Part shown: positions 20,801 to 32,350 of the stretch, piece by piece | How positions within the stretch are numbered: the first letter of the stretch is position 1 | Layout: the number at the start of each line of letters is the position of its first letter | DNA from: Amyloporia xantha | Taxonomy: Eukaryota; Basidiomycota; Agaricomycetes; Polyporales; Adustoporiaceae | Length of the DNA: 64,000 nucleotides | NCBI GenBank assembly: GCA_036971615.1 | Contig: JAYKKR010000031.1 | Coordinates: forward strand, 186,001-250,000 | Direction: 5' to 3' | Notes under the pieces: generated by a model | What the model was told of the DNA's origin: nothing | What the model saw: only the letters and a program-made list of their open reading frames with translations | Database searches by the model: none | Translations under genes and position numbers: made by a program

Positions 20801-23755
20801 CGAGTCATGCAGAGGACTTGATTGCGGGAAGCTAAGTGGAGACGAGTCGATGGAGCGCAAAGCGGGAGTCAGAGGACTCAGGAGACCAGGACCCGTGAGG
20901 ACCGATTGGGAGAGATCTGAGATATGAGAGATTGCCGCAATGCCGCTGGCACATGACATGCAGCGATAGGCTCCTCCGCGAGTTGCGGGGATCCAACTCG
21001 CTGCTACTCCGAACCAATTGACGATGAGCAATTCTGTCACAAAGAGGAATTACCAATTGTATGTATGATCGTGTTCTGTACGGATGAGAATGGCGGCTCG
21101 GACCTATCATCGCCATCCTAAGGCTTTCGTTTCCTCTGGTACCTTATAGGTCGGCCAACTTCTCAACGTGGAGGACTTGGACTCGAGCTTCGGGACAAGT
21201 ATGGACGGGGCAGGGATTCACGCCAGCATTTTCAGTCTACTGCAAGAGTGAGTCTCTACAGGTCCTCCTCTCCATCATCGTTATTGACTCGGGACAACAC
21301 CTCTCACTGGCACGGTCTCTGTATTACTGAACCTAGGGTCTAGAATTTGAATTACCTAATCCTGTCGGCGTCCGAGTCGAAATAGCGCAAGCCGTCTCAG
21401 CTGCTCTCCGCGCCTATCGCGTGACTTGTATGGTATGGCGCTTCTCCTTAATCACTATCGGACGCTGATGTCTGCCGTACCGCGTAAGGCGTTTTGTGCT
21501 CATTCTGCTCTTGATATACGCCTAGGACAGGTCACTGCTATCTGGAGACGCACCTTCCAGTCGTCCATCGGCCCTATACTCCTAGACATTCTCATTCTCA
21601 GCTCCGGTCAATCCTAAATCGGCTCCACCATGGTGCTCACTACGTCGTTGTGGGTTCGCCTACTTGATCTTCGAGACGGACAAGCTCGCCAAGTGGGGCT
21701 CTGCACCTCATGCTGTAGATAATGAAGCTGCGAAAACAGGAGAGGCTTTTGTGGTTGATGTGATTGACGAACGATGACTTGAGTGGATGCAAGTGGATAC
21801 CTCGTTCGACGGTAAACTATATCTTCGATGCGCTCGTGACATTGCTTTCACATCTGATATCCTGCGATCTTCGCTTTCACATCGTGATCTTCCTCGTTTG
21901 TTTCATGCTTGCTTGATTTGATCTTCAATCCTATCTCCTGTCCTGTCACATATGATATAGAAGAGGTGCGCCGCCTCCCACCGCTAACCTATACAGTCGA
22001 AACACACAAAGTTATATCAATACTGTTGTGTTCTAATTCAGCCTGTCATTGCTGGATATTTTCTCGTGATGACAGCGTCCGATACTCTGGTTGCTCACTC
22101 GAGTCGGTCACTAGTGACTAGTTCCCAGCAATAGCACCGTCATTCATTCGCTCAAGCGCTTACGACGTCAGGAAGTGGCGGTGCAGAATCTGTTGGGACA
22201 GTCAGTTTCAGTTTCATGCGTACATGCTTTTGCATACGACTCAGTTCATATAGATATCACCTCACCGGGATTATGTTGCGTGTATGTCTCATGGAGATTA
22301 TACTGTATTACGTCTGTCAGTCTACGGGGAGGACAGGAGAGCAAGTTAACGAGCGCCGGCGAAAGGTGTCTATTTCTGGACCCAAACGGAAGCAATAGAT
22401 CTGGTGAGATCATGGGCCTGTCGAGTTTGTTGAATCGTGGGGACCACGAGCTTACCCTGATTTTTGTCCTTTGTAATCAGCTTTCGTTTACTGTGACATG
22501 TTCATCCTGCATTTGCATTGACTGTCTACATGATTAGTCTCTGTGATTGCCAAGGAGATGAAGTTCTCTCAGTAGGACAGCGGAAGCTCTACATTGGCTC
22601 TTCAAACTCACTGGGCTGCCTTTAGGTGAGAGGGAAGCGGCGGCGATGATAAACAGGTACCGACGTGAATTTAGCTCGCGCTTCCCCGCACTAATCTACG
22701 ATCAGATGCAATCTTCCATCCGATCTTCATCGCGGGGTCTCGCCATCGCCAAAATATCACGTGGCCGACTCGCGTGGCACCACGCCTCCAGCCTGCCAGC
22801 CTTGCAGGCTACTGCCAACCGCTCGCCTCTTTTCTGCGATTAATGTCATCCACCCGCTGTGTGCAGTACTCTGTCCGATCCAACCTGGCCTATATCATTA
22901 TGCACACAGCGCATGCACCACGAGCATATTCTTGTTCAGCATGCCTTGACTTACGTGTATGCCGGTCCCCAGTCCTTTCTAAGTCCACAGATCGCAGAAC
23001 TGCAAGCAGTGCACGCATAATACTGTCTCTTTGATACGAGGGCAGGGGCCTAGGTATGAGTGGGCGGAGCATTGCACCTCAGGCCACTGGTTTGCGCATG
23101 TTCATGGTAGTATGGTGCTTTGGACGGGCCGAGCCGAGTGCGTGTTATGGTCATACAGAAGCAGCACATGTTGAATTATACAAAGGCCACTTCTAAATCC
23201 AGGTACTCTAATTGTATAGCACTTGGGTTTCACATCTAGCAGAAGCAGCGTAAATGTCTGCACGACGGACCTGAGGCATCGTCGTCTTGTCGTGTTAGTC
23301 ATAGCGATAGACAGATAGGCCGAGCGAAAACCTACCCTCCAGAAGAAAACGTTTGCCTGCGTTGCAAATCCAAATCTGTTACCAGGAATCCGTAATTGGA
23401 TGGCGACATGAAGCTCGAATAGATCCTAAAAGATGATAGCAGCTACAAATAGGCAAGAGGTGAAATAAGTTTCCAAGCAACTAATGGACCGAGTGGATCT
23501 CGCTACTCGCAATGTTTACAAGCAAGCCTCGGCAACTGACAAGATGCAAGGATACGCAACTACTATGAATTGCATATTAGAACGTCTTGACTAGTGAAGA
23601 GCAGTGTTGTCGTCATAAACCGTCTTCGCAGCACACCTGTCAGCCGAACAGAGTCAGTAGAGAATGAGTGAAGAGGATATAGCGCCCTTGCCTTGCTCGA
23701 CACCCTACCAGGCATAGAGGAGGAGAATACAGCGAGAGAGGACATCATTGGGATT
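17842..23755. other. 6 kb with no supportable gene
   Basis: Only short open frames without recognised domains. Items seen: a CpG-rich tract at 17940-18100; an ATG with a plausible donor at 18391-18444 (MADDARTRLWDGLVACG) followed by a Cys-rich frame at 18551-18790 (CTVCGLVGRHWKCRQC); hydrophobic minus-strand frames near 20237-20434; and at about 21130-21420 (plus) the broken coding-like pieces QLLNVEDLDSSFGTSMDG and ELPNPVGVRVEIAQAVSAAL, perhaps exons of a decayed gene I do not recognise. Confidence 0.4.
17940..18100. repeat. CpG-rich gtgcgcgtgcg tract
   Basis: Irregular alternating purine-pyrimidine repeats of gtgcgc and gtgcgtgc on the plus strand within about 160 bases. The composition is far from the neighbouring AT-rich DNA. 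Such tracts can adopt Z-DNA; nothing else supports a function. Confidence 0.5.
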
Positions 23756-25010
23756 ATCTCAAAGACGGAGAATAGTAAAGACGCACGTCCTCAATCCAAC
23801 TCAGTTGAGCCTTCAGCTCAGTCAGACCAAACGACAAGATCACCTTGTACCTTTGAAAATTGAACATAATATTCGGAAACCTTTGGGACGCGAGACGTAT
23901 CTCCTTTAACAATGCATAATGCCGAAAACATCCCTGAAGCACATTCTCTTCAGCTTCACTACGTCTTCTCAAAATATAACAGCTACCCGCCTGGCTCGGA
24001 ATCGGTCCAACGAGGGTTCTTGAAAGTGCCTCTATAGCAAATCACCAATGAGGAGACATCAAGCTTTGATGGGTCATCGGATTCTATGACGAAATCGTCA
24101 GAAAATTTCTTCTCCTCTGAGACACGGGTCCCCTGCATAAGAGAAAAGGTCAGTTTCTTTGAAGGGCCTCTCGTGACGAATATGAACGTTTCATGCCTTG
24201 CTGAGAATGACATTGAGGGATCTCCCTACAACTTGCCACCCTGAGGGAAGGGTGATGATTTGATCTGAACGCCTGACGTGCTCCGGGTCCTCGGGACAAT
24301 ATGTCGTGCTGCAGTTTGTACCGTACGTGAACCTTGCCACACGAACAGAGAAAAAGCGATCCAAGTAGAATGAGAGTGAGCCTTCAGCAACCGCCTTATT
24401 GCTAGAGATTGATGGGATCAGGAACCTCTATGTTGTCCATGCGAGTACTAGAACACGTACGTGTGTGAATCAGGACGAGTGAAGCTCAAGCACAACTTTC
24501 TGGCAAATTTGTTCAATTCTGAGAACAACCAAGGGCTAGCTGCAAAGCCTCGTACGAGAAACAGCATCTGTCAAAATTTCCATTACGTATAATCTTGGCA
24601 ACAACAGGGAATCGCTTACAGAGACCGGAACGTAAGCTTCACTGAGCTGCTTGTTAAATACATCCTTAATTCCGGAAATTGATGGCTCAAAGAGTGATTT
24701 CACTTCCGTTCTAAAAGGCCTCAGTTAAATACACTACGCACGAGTGCTTCAAGATCTTGACTCCATGAACATACCCAGACAATATCAACTGGCCGTTCCT
24801 GATGCCATGCTTTGGATCTTTATCACGCATTTACCCAAACTTTACATAGGAGGTATCGTCCGCCTTTTAGAAAATTGGCTCGATAGACTTATCGAATTGC
24901 TTAAACATTTCAGCAATGTCTTGGCTTTACCGTATTGTGAGCGCGTTAGTTTTTCTAGGGAAGAACAGGTTATTGAGGACGCAAGTGTTCGAGAAAAAAG
25001 CTCTGACTTT
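23756..25010 (-). pseudogene. HSPA12-like Hsp70, C-terminal remnant
   Basis: Minus-strand paralogue of the intact gene at 50789-53258. From right to left: FKQFDKSIEPIF, stop, ADDTSYVKFG, stop, MRDKDPKHGIRNGQLILSG (about 24930-24770); TEVKSLFEPSISGIKDVF (about 24710); RGFAASPWLFSELNKFARK and FTRPDSHT (about 24550-24460); KAVAEGSLSFYLDRFFSVRV (about 24400); ICYRGTFKNPRWTDSEP (about 24000); LSFGLTELKAQLSWIEDV (about 23790). The two in-frame stops and the absence of the N-terminal ATPase half (no DIGTTFSG or DAGGGT motifs) mark it as a pseudogene. Confidence 0.75.
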
Positions 25011-25267
25011 TCAAGAAGTCCCGAGCTCGAAAGCTAACGATTGCGGAGGCTTGATAAATACCTGGGATGTTGGTCAGTGACAGAAATAAGTAGAAAGTAA
25101 AGCACGATGATACACTCCGACGGAGCAATCTCTTCCAATGGCAGACCCTGGGTAGCATCGATATCGGGTCGGTGGGTCTCCTGCAGAGTCTATGTGAACA
25201 TGTGCCAATCGGAGGTCAGTCCATAATTTGAAGAAGGCAACCAGCGCACTGATTGTTGTCGTATCCA

Positions 25268-25793
25268 TGTAGAAGTGCACTCGGTGGCAGGATGGTGGCG
25301 TTCACTATCACGGAAATAAGCCAAACGATCGCAGTCAAGCGGTCACAATGTTTGGATATCGTTCACGGGGCGACTCATGCGACTGTTAAAGGACATCTTG
25401 AGAACTGCCGGTATTCCCGCAGAGATCTCCAATGACGTCGGAGCGAGATACAGTTCCAGAATCTGGAAAGTGGTCGACCTTGCACTAGAAATTCAAAAGA
25501 CCATTGGAGAGGATGTGTCCTTCGACGCAAACGAGATGGAAGACGAATACGGCGATGAGCCAACTGAAACAGTCTGGTCACAGGCATGTGTCATTTACAC
25601 AATTGGCATGGGCCTTTGTCATAGTCATACGGAGAGTGGTAGAAAGCGATGGGAGCTTCGGAACGCGCAGATCCGTTTTGCTCAAGTCGAAAATTGCGTC
25701 GGATTCGTTGCTGGAGCAGTGAGACTGGAGCGGGAACTAATACTTCTTCCATGCACGGATGACATCCGACGTCCCCATCCCTCATGTAGCTGA
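25268..25793 (+). pseudogene. coiled-coil family protein, C-terminal remnant
   Basis: Plus-strand paralogue of the C-terminal exons at 49944-50488 and 54973-55505. The reading HSVAGWWRSLSRK, in-frame stop, then GRLMRLLKDILRTAG, VVDLALEIQKTIGEDVS and EMEDEYGDEPTETVW aligns with the family signature GRWRALSR, LQ-x-GE and the MDDAYSDDR-like block. The N-terminal coiled coil is missing. It starts about 260 bases from the right edge of the Hsp70 remnant, in the same divergent arrangement as the intact pair at 50.8-55.5 kb. Confidence 0.65.
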
Positions 25794-25799
25794 AATGTG

Positions 25800-26900
25800 T
25801 TATGGCGTGATACATGCTCTGTAAAAATTGGACACAGCCTAGATAATAAAGCAACTCACCTTATTTCGCCTCTCTTGCGCCTTACATTTGCCCACGCGTG
25901 CAGCGCTCTCCACAAATACCCTGGTGTAGACACCTTTCTCTTTCTTGTGGCGACATGAATATACCAGAATAAGCATTCCCCGCTGAAGTTTTTATGTCGA
26001 ATGAGTACATAGTCCGGACTGTCAGGACTGTCGCAGCATAGAGGAGTATGTTGATGTGCACATTTGTAGACTAAGCATTCCTAGTTCGCGTCTCCTTTGC
26101 GGATAGTCTGCGGACACCACGCGCAGTGCGGACTGGCTTGCAGGCAGACGACTCGCCGTTGGGTCAGAGAACTGTTGCAAATGCGGCATCGTTTGGGACA
26201 GAATTATAAGGGGAAGGGCTTCAAAGGCACTTCAGTGAAACAGGTGGTACAGAATAAATGATGAGGTATACACATTAGTGACATGAGATACTCAATAGTT
26301 CTAGGTAGAGAGGAGCTGCCCTCGATCGCTGAGTCGAATTGCCATAATTTTCGACACGTTGACGAGCATGAGAGCGTAAATTAGGACCTCCGACTCGTAT
26401 TTGCCTTCACTACACGGTTGACATTATAATGTTCCAGTGGTCCCATTAGCCGTACGGCCGCCTGAGACACTCAACAACCAAAGGCCCAATCCGGTTCGAA
26501 TAGAAGTCATTTGCAGCGACTGATAATTCGCAGCACAGCCAGTTGCACAACAGATATTCGAGTGTGAAAAATTAAATGCTTCGACGGTCGAAGAGATGGC
26601 GAAAAGTGCGTGGTGAACACAGGGTACCGGTCTCAGATTGTGATGACCCACTTATACCAGTGCCAGAGAGCATTCCGTACGCATGTATGTAAGAAGTATG
26701 TGGGCGCAAGGCGTCCTCAAGTAACTTCTAGGACTCAGCAGGATTTCCAGGGAGTAAGTCAAGGTACTATATATAGTAAGTGCACGATTATCAGGAGAGC
26801 TTTGCGAAACGTGACCGTAACTGTCACGCAAATGTCACCGGGTCACGCAGCGCCAGCCTGCTTGCCTGACGTCCTACGACATCCTCTCGCTTGCGTGCAC
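25800..26900. other. gene-free stretch
   Basis: Nothing recognisable on either strand; short open frames only. It separates the decayed Hsp70 pair from the ERV14 duplication. Confidence 0.4.
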
Positions 26901-26910
26901 GTCGAATTTC

Positions 26911-28700
26911 ACCAGCTGCTACCTGGTCTTTCTCCGCTGCGGGTCTGTTTTGTACAACGTCTCTCCAGACTCGCACTTTGAACTACTTAGGTTCTCTATA
27001 ACGATTTCAAGATGGGCGGCACAGGTGCGGATAAATTCATACTTGCCATTTTGAATGTTAGACGTGGACGTGGGCTGACCTTCTTGTCTCCTTTGCATCA
27101 TCCTTCGACGATCTTTGTGATCTATCTGTGTCTTGTAGGATGGTTGTTTCTTTTCTCAGTGCTTATGGCTGCCGGGTTGCTGTTCACGATGGTCTTCTTC
27201 GTGCGTGCTCCTTTCGTGTGACACTCGTCTTCCTCTGACTGCGTGTCTCTTCGGTCTCGTTCTACGCACGCATCATATCGGGGCCATAACACAACAACGT
27301 GCAGATTATTATGTTCTCCGACTTGGAGTGTGATTATATCAACCCAATAGATCTCTGTAACAAACTCAACCAGGTACGTGCCCTACTACCAGCGCAGACA
27401 GTGGATGCGCGCTAATGTCAACCGAATTTGTCGACAACAGTTTGTCTTGCCAGAAAATATCGCGCACGCGTTCTTAGCGGTTCTGTTCCTGTTATCGGGT
27501 CAATGGGTAGCCTTCCTACTCAATGCGCCGCTGCTTGCCTTCAATGTCAACAAGTAGGTCGTTGCATCTCGATTCTACAATGATTTATGACTTACGTCTA
27601 TGCGATGTGTGCAGGATTCGGAATAAGAACCATATGTACGATGCAACAGAGATCTTCCGTACTCTACCAAACCACAAGAAAGAAAGCTTCGTCAAGCTTG
27701 GCTTCTACCTGCTCAGTTTCTTTTACTACCTTTACCGGTGTGTAATCTCATGGGACATCGTGCATAGTCAGTCTTCTGAATGGTTTGGTTACAGAATGAT
27801 CCTCGCCCTTATTCAGGAGAGCGAATGAACGTACGATGCGTCGAATGCGACACTCATGCTAAATCTTCACGACTACCTGCCACTGAAGACGAGCGAGGGG
27901 CGGCTGGTCGGGGAGAAGGATCTACGCAACATCTGGACTGGTGGATATTGCTCTTGCTGTCAAATGTCGTTTCTCGCTTGAATATAGTGCATGGTCATGA
28001 CTGAACCGGCCTCGCGAGAAAGTGAGCTGTTGCCTCAGTGATGTATCTTGATGTCTGCTTTCGGTCGATGTTAGACCCGTTGCGAAAGCAGTCTTCGGTG
28101 ATGTCGATATGCTGACTTGTGATTCTGTGTGCCTGCTGGTCTGTCGTGGAACTGGTATGCGTCCACGAACGGTAATAATGAAGGTAAAGATGTGAATGGG
28201 ACGACTCACGTATGGCTGTGAACTAAAGCTCACTGATTAGTGCAGAAGAGCTGCAGGTTGTGTCGATGGACTTGGAGATTTGGTAGACCTGACAATTCCA
28301 AGAGCAGTCTTGTACGGAGGATCACGGTTTCGGAAATGTGATCTGCCAGTGAAAAGACGATCTAGAGCCCATGTAACGCTCTGCATCAGGAGTTCAACGT
28401 TCGATGTTCACTGGGTTAGTATCGCTTGAATCGAGTCAGGCTCCTTCCACCACTCACCACTTCCGGGAGGTCCGAGAGACTTTATGGCATACGGAAAACA
28501 TACAAACCACGTATGATACTCATACTCTGGGATCCATCGTGTTGAGCATAAAGCGCCGCCTTCGAGTCCCCACCGAGTCCCTGAGAATTAGGATGAGGAG
28601 GAGCTTGGAATCGAGAACATTTCAACGTGTCACTTACTTTCCATGGCTACACTTACGTCCCATTCTATCCCGGACGAAGTCCTAGCTGTTTCTATTGTCT
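26911..28700 (+). repeat. segmental duplication, unit A
   Basis: Starts at cagctgctacctggtctttc just 5' of the first ERV14 copy and aligns with unit B (28968 onward, offset about 2055 bases). It covers ERV14 exons and introns, about 600 bases downstream (shared agtgcatggtcatga and gcctcgcgag words) and the 5' leader of an ARID-type gene. Confidence 0.75.
27012..27828 (+). CDS. ERV14: ERV14/cornichon cargo receptor, copy 1
   Basis: Small ER membrane protein that packs selected membrane cargo into COPII vesicles. Six exons in perfect phase: 27012-27024, 27139-27200, 27305-27373, 27441-27553, 27615-27737 and 27795-27828, giving about 138 residues, the usual family length. Motifs: [75 protein letters not shown] and a C terminus of [10 protein letters not shown]. 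Three to four hydrophobic helices are evident. The 13-base first exon explains why the protein start is not seen in a simple open frame. No damage was seen. A second intact copy lies 2.06 kb downstream. Confidence 0.92.
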
Positions 28701-28960
28701 TCAGACCGGTGCGTTCCCGCCCCGAGGCTTTCCTTACCTCTTTCTGCGCACGACTTCTCCTTCAAGTTCGCCCTCATGACCGATCGTCTGCCTTACAACT
28801 CGCCAGCTGGTACTTCACCTCCATGATTTTGGGGTTGGCTCGATCCACATGTAAAGCAGGAGCAAAAGCGACTGTTGGTTCTCAACATGGTGTGATGCGG
28901 CGATGGTGCCGCAGCAGTCTACCGCAAGCTGGCAGCTAGCGCCTGCATGCTGCTGCGTCC
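28640..28960 (+). pseudogene. 5' stub of an ARID-type gene (array copy 0)
   Basis: Shares the leader words of the ARID copies (cgttcccgccccgaggctttcctTacctctttc and gttggttctcaacatggtgtgatg appear with small changes at 32220 and 32405). It ends abruptly where unit B begins at 28968, so only the 5' end remains. No usable frame. Confidence 0.55.
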
Positions 28961-28967
28961 ACGTCAA

Positions 28968-30600
28968 CAGCTGCTACCTGGTCCTTCTCCGCTACGGGTC
29001 TGTTCTGTACAACGTCGCTCTCGGCTCGCACTGTGAACTGCTTAGGTACTCTGGAACGAAACCAAGATGGGTGGCACAGGTTCGGACGATTTCATATTCC
29101 CCACTTTGATTGTCTGATGTGGATGCAGTCTTATTCCCTTGTTTGTTTTATATTCGTCTGCGGCGGTCTATCTATGTCTCGTAGGATGGCTGTTTCTCTT
29201 CTCAGTGCTTATGGCTGCTGGTTTGTTGTTCACGACGGTCTTCTTCGTGCGTACTTCTTTCGCGTCAGACTCGTCTTTGTCTAATTACATGTATATCCGT
29301 CGTGCGCTCTATTCACGCACCATGCCAACGCCCGTATTACGACAATGTGCAGATTATTATGTTCTCCGACCTGGAGGTTGATTACATCAACCCAATAGAT
29401 CTCTGTAACAAACTCAACCAGGTGCGTGCTTTACTGCCAGCGCCGGCAGGTGGAGGCGCACTGATATCAAGCGAATGGTCGGCCGCAGTTCGTCCTACCA
29501 GAAAATCTCGCGCATGCGTTCCTAGCGGTCCTGTTCCTGCTATCCGGTCAATGGGTAGCTTTCCTACTTAATGTGCCGCTACTTGCATTCAACATCAACA
29601 AGTACGTCATTTCACCCTGACTTTCCAGTGATTTTACAGTGATTTTAAATTATGTGATGCGTGCAGAATATGGAATAAGAACCATATGTATGATGCGACA
29701 GAGATCTTCCGCACGCTACCGAATCACAAGAAAGAGAGCTTCATCAAACTTGGGTTTTACCTGCTCAGTTTCTTTTACTACCTCTACAGGTGGGTAGTAT
29801 CTCGGGGCATCGCATTCAGTCTTCTCAACGTTTCGATTACAGAATGATCCTCGCCCTCATCCAAGACAGCGAATGAACGTGCGACAACCCGACTCATGCT
29901 CGATTTTCGCGCCTATTCGATGCTGAAGATTGGCGAGGGGCGGCAGGTAGCGGGGACGAATTTATGCAGGATATAGACCGGTGGACAATGCTGTTTCGCC
30001 AAATGTTGTTTGGATATAGTGCATGGTCATGATTGAAGGGGCCTCGCGAGCAAAGTGAGCTGTTAACTCAGTACCCTGATGGATGGATTTTGGTTCTGGA
30101 AGTTTCTCTATCCCGCTTCGTTTGAAACAGACCAGTTGAAAAGTAGTCTCCTGTACATGACGTCAACATGCTGACTTGTTATACTGTGTGTAGATGCAGG
30201 ATTGCCCATCGTAGCACTCGTATGCGTCCATGGATGGCAATACTGCAAGTAGAGATGCGGACACGACGACGACGAGTAGTGCTCGTTCTTGGAGCCTAGG
30301 TTGGCCTATGTAAACTGACTTTTTTCTACGAAACAAAGTTAGAATGGTGCAGAAGAGCTTCAAGCGGTTATGATAACTTGGCAATCGGAGGTCTCGTATA
30401 GACTTAAAAGGATGATCTAGATCTAAGCTGTAGATCTCGCGCTCCGTATCAAGGCATCGATGTTCAAAGTCAGATCGAGCACATTTCCTTTGTCTCTCGT
30501 TTTCCACGGCCACCACCATTGTTACATCTTACCTCTCTCCACGACCAAGTACTACTTACCTTTGTTGTTTTCAGACAGTGGCGTTCTCACTTGAGGCTTT
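28968..30600 (+). repeat. segmental duplication, unit B
   Basis: Second copy of unit A. Similarity covers the 5' flank, all ERV14 exons and introns, the downstream spacer and the leader of the next ARID copy. Leader-type sequence also recurs at about 31921-32350, so part of the unit was copied at least three times. Confidence 0.75.
29067..29876 (+). CDS. ERV14: ERV14/cornichon cargo receptor, copy 2
   Basis: Same six-exon structure as copy 1, all phases kept: 29067-29079, 29185-29246, 29353-29421, 29489-29601, 29667-29789 and 29843-29876. It encodes a full-length protein of the same size. Differences are mostly conservative, but the conserved [10 protein letters not shown] segment reads [10 protein letters not shown] (Cys to Val), IRNKNHMYD reads IWNKNHMYD, and ESFVKL reads ESFIKL. 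There is no stop or frameshift and all splice sites are GT-AG, so the copy is probably still under selection or very young. Upstream and downstream flanks are duplicated too, so it may keep its promoter. Confidence 0.9.
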
Positions 30601-31720
30601 CCTTACTCTACCGACAGTATCTGGACAGATTCAATAGCGCCTTCATTCATTCGGCGAGTGCGCTGCACAAGAGAGTGCAGATAATGGCGCCGAATGGGAA
30701 TGCTACGAATGCTAACCCCACTCAAGATGTCAGCGAATCCAACGCTCCGGTGCTGAATGCGACTGGAATGACGGGAATGCATCAACCATCATCTTTTACT
30801 GCTAACCCGGGCGACCTACGAGGCATCGCAACGTTGATTGGTATTTCGGATCCCCAGCAGATCGAAATGATATTTTCCTTGTGCAATACACCCATTGCGG
30901 AGCTTCATCAGCGCAAAATCCCACAGGCGATCATCAATACAATAGAGGCCAACCGTCTGGTGCTACAGGCTATTTTAGTGTCGCCGCAGGCGTTCCGCGA
31001 GGCGATTATCCAGCATACAGGCGCTAACGGTGCTCTTGATCCCATCCGAACTTCTAATGATATGGGCCAGCACGATGCACTGCCCAATGACGAGCATCCT
31101 GTGTCCCCAGATCAGCATAGATCTGCGCAGAGTCACCCGATGCCCTCAGGTGGCGTTTCGAACGGGCAGAGCGGTGGCTCGAAACAGGAGCAGATAAAAA
31201 TTGTGCCCAAACCAGATGTCCCCATCCAGAATGGTCGTTATCCCACCGAGGCCGAGCTGCAACAGGCCCGCCAGTATGTCGAGATGCTCCAGCAGGAGTA
31301 CACTGAGCGTTCGTCGATGTTCTTTCCAACATTTGATGAAGAAGCTGATTTTTCATATAGGGATTCACCGGATGGGGGTGCAGAATGTGACTGGGGAGCA
31401 AAAGCATGAGTATGAGGTGCTATATTACCTAGCATGGTGCTATACGACACTGGTCGAACCCAAGTTGCACGCCTATGCATGTGCCTACAGCGACTCGGTT
31501 ATGCGCCGGCTGACAGCGGTGGTATGTCCATTTCCGCATGTTTGTGTCCATCCGGGCAGTTGATCGTTTCACACAGGCTTTAACCGTACAGCATCAGAAG
31601 GAATTGGCTGATGTCGGACAGCCGAGATATTTAATCAACTTGGAAAACCTGCGACATATTTTCAGCACGATGAGGGTCGCTGCGGAACAGTTTCCTTACC
31701 CGATGTTTGTTACTACATGA
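30560..31720 (+). pseudogene. ARID-gene array copy 1 (ARID lost)
   Basis: The leader joins directly to the end of the ARID fold (YRQYLDRFNSAFIHSA), so the domain itself is deleted. Then come a Gln/Asn/Pro-rich region, a helical block (RGIATLIGISDPQQIEMIF and NRLVLQAILVSPQAFREAI) not seen in the other copies, and the shared C-terminal blocks VPKPDVPIQNGRYPTEAEL, LVEPKLHAYACAYSDSVM and DVGQPRYLINLENLRHIF. The join near 31355-31390 does not keep frame in my reading, so the copy is probably damaged. The frame from 30519 to 31409 is long and open. Confidence 0.5.
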
Positions 31721-31920
31721 GCCTCTACGCGGTAACACTCGGCACCATCTGCCTGATTAATCTGGTACTTTACTTCTACGCATTCGTAAATACCGATCTT
31801 ATTTCCTTTCTCTGTACATATGTTGTTGATATGTACTCGTCAGTCTACCGAAGCAGCCTGTGACACCGTCTCATTCGCTACTCTAGTACCGTAATCTCGA
31901 ATTTTCCCCGCGGATGGTGT

Positions 31921-32350
31921 TACTGTAGGTATAAATGCGGAAGACATGTCTTGTACTTGCAGACTCGGTTGGCCTATGTAGCTGACTTGTTTTCTATGAA
32001 ACCAAGCTACAATCAGTAATCACAGGACTCGGAGGTCTTGAAGACTTCAAGAGGATGATCGAGATCTAGATCATGTAGCGCTCCGTATTAGGAGATCGAT
32101 GTTCAGAGTCCTAAATCGAGTACATATCCCTTGTCTCTTATTTTCCATGGCCACCACCATTGTTACGTCCTCCCCTTATCCACGACAGAGTACTACCTAC
32201 CGCTGTCGTCTTCAGACAGCGGCGTTCCCTCCCTGAGGCTTTCCTCACCTCTTTCTTCGGTGACTTCTCCTTCGCTCCCCATGATAGATAGTCCATCCGG
32301 ACCCCAGCAATCCGTCAATCTGCCTGACAACTCTCCAGTCGGTATTTAAT
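31921..32350 (+). repeat. third copy of the ARID-gene leader
   Basis: Matches about 30241-30600 and, more weakly, 28280-28700: shared words include gttggcctatgta, ctccgtat, gatgttca and ccaccaccattgttac. It carries the presumed promoter and 5' UTR of the next ARID copy. Confidence 0.6.

Noticed and set aside
20603..21116. Two overlapping minus-strand frames of 94 and 145 residues
   Set aside because: No recognisable domain, no splice partners and overlapping frames of similar quality; considered chance.
24744..25037. Plus-strand frame of 97 residues
   Set aside because: It is the opposite strand of the Hsp70 remnant, which aligns to the intact gene on the minus strand.
27012..27221. Simple open frame starting at the ERV14 ATG
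   Set aside because: It reads through the first intron; the true first exon is only 13 bases (27012-27024) and joins to 27139.
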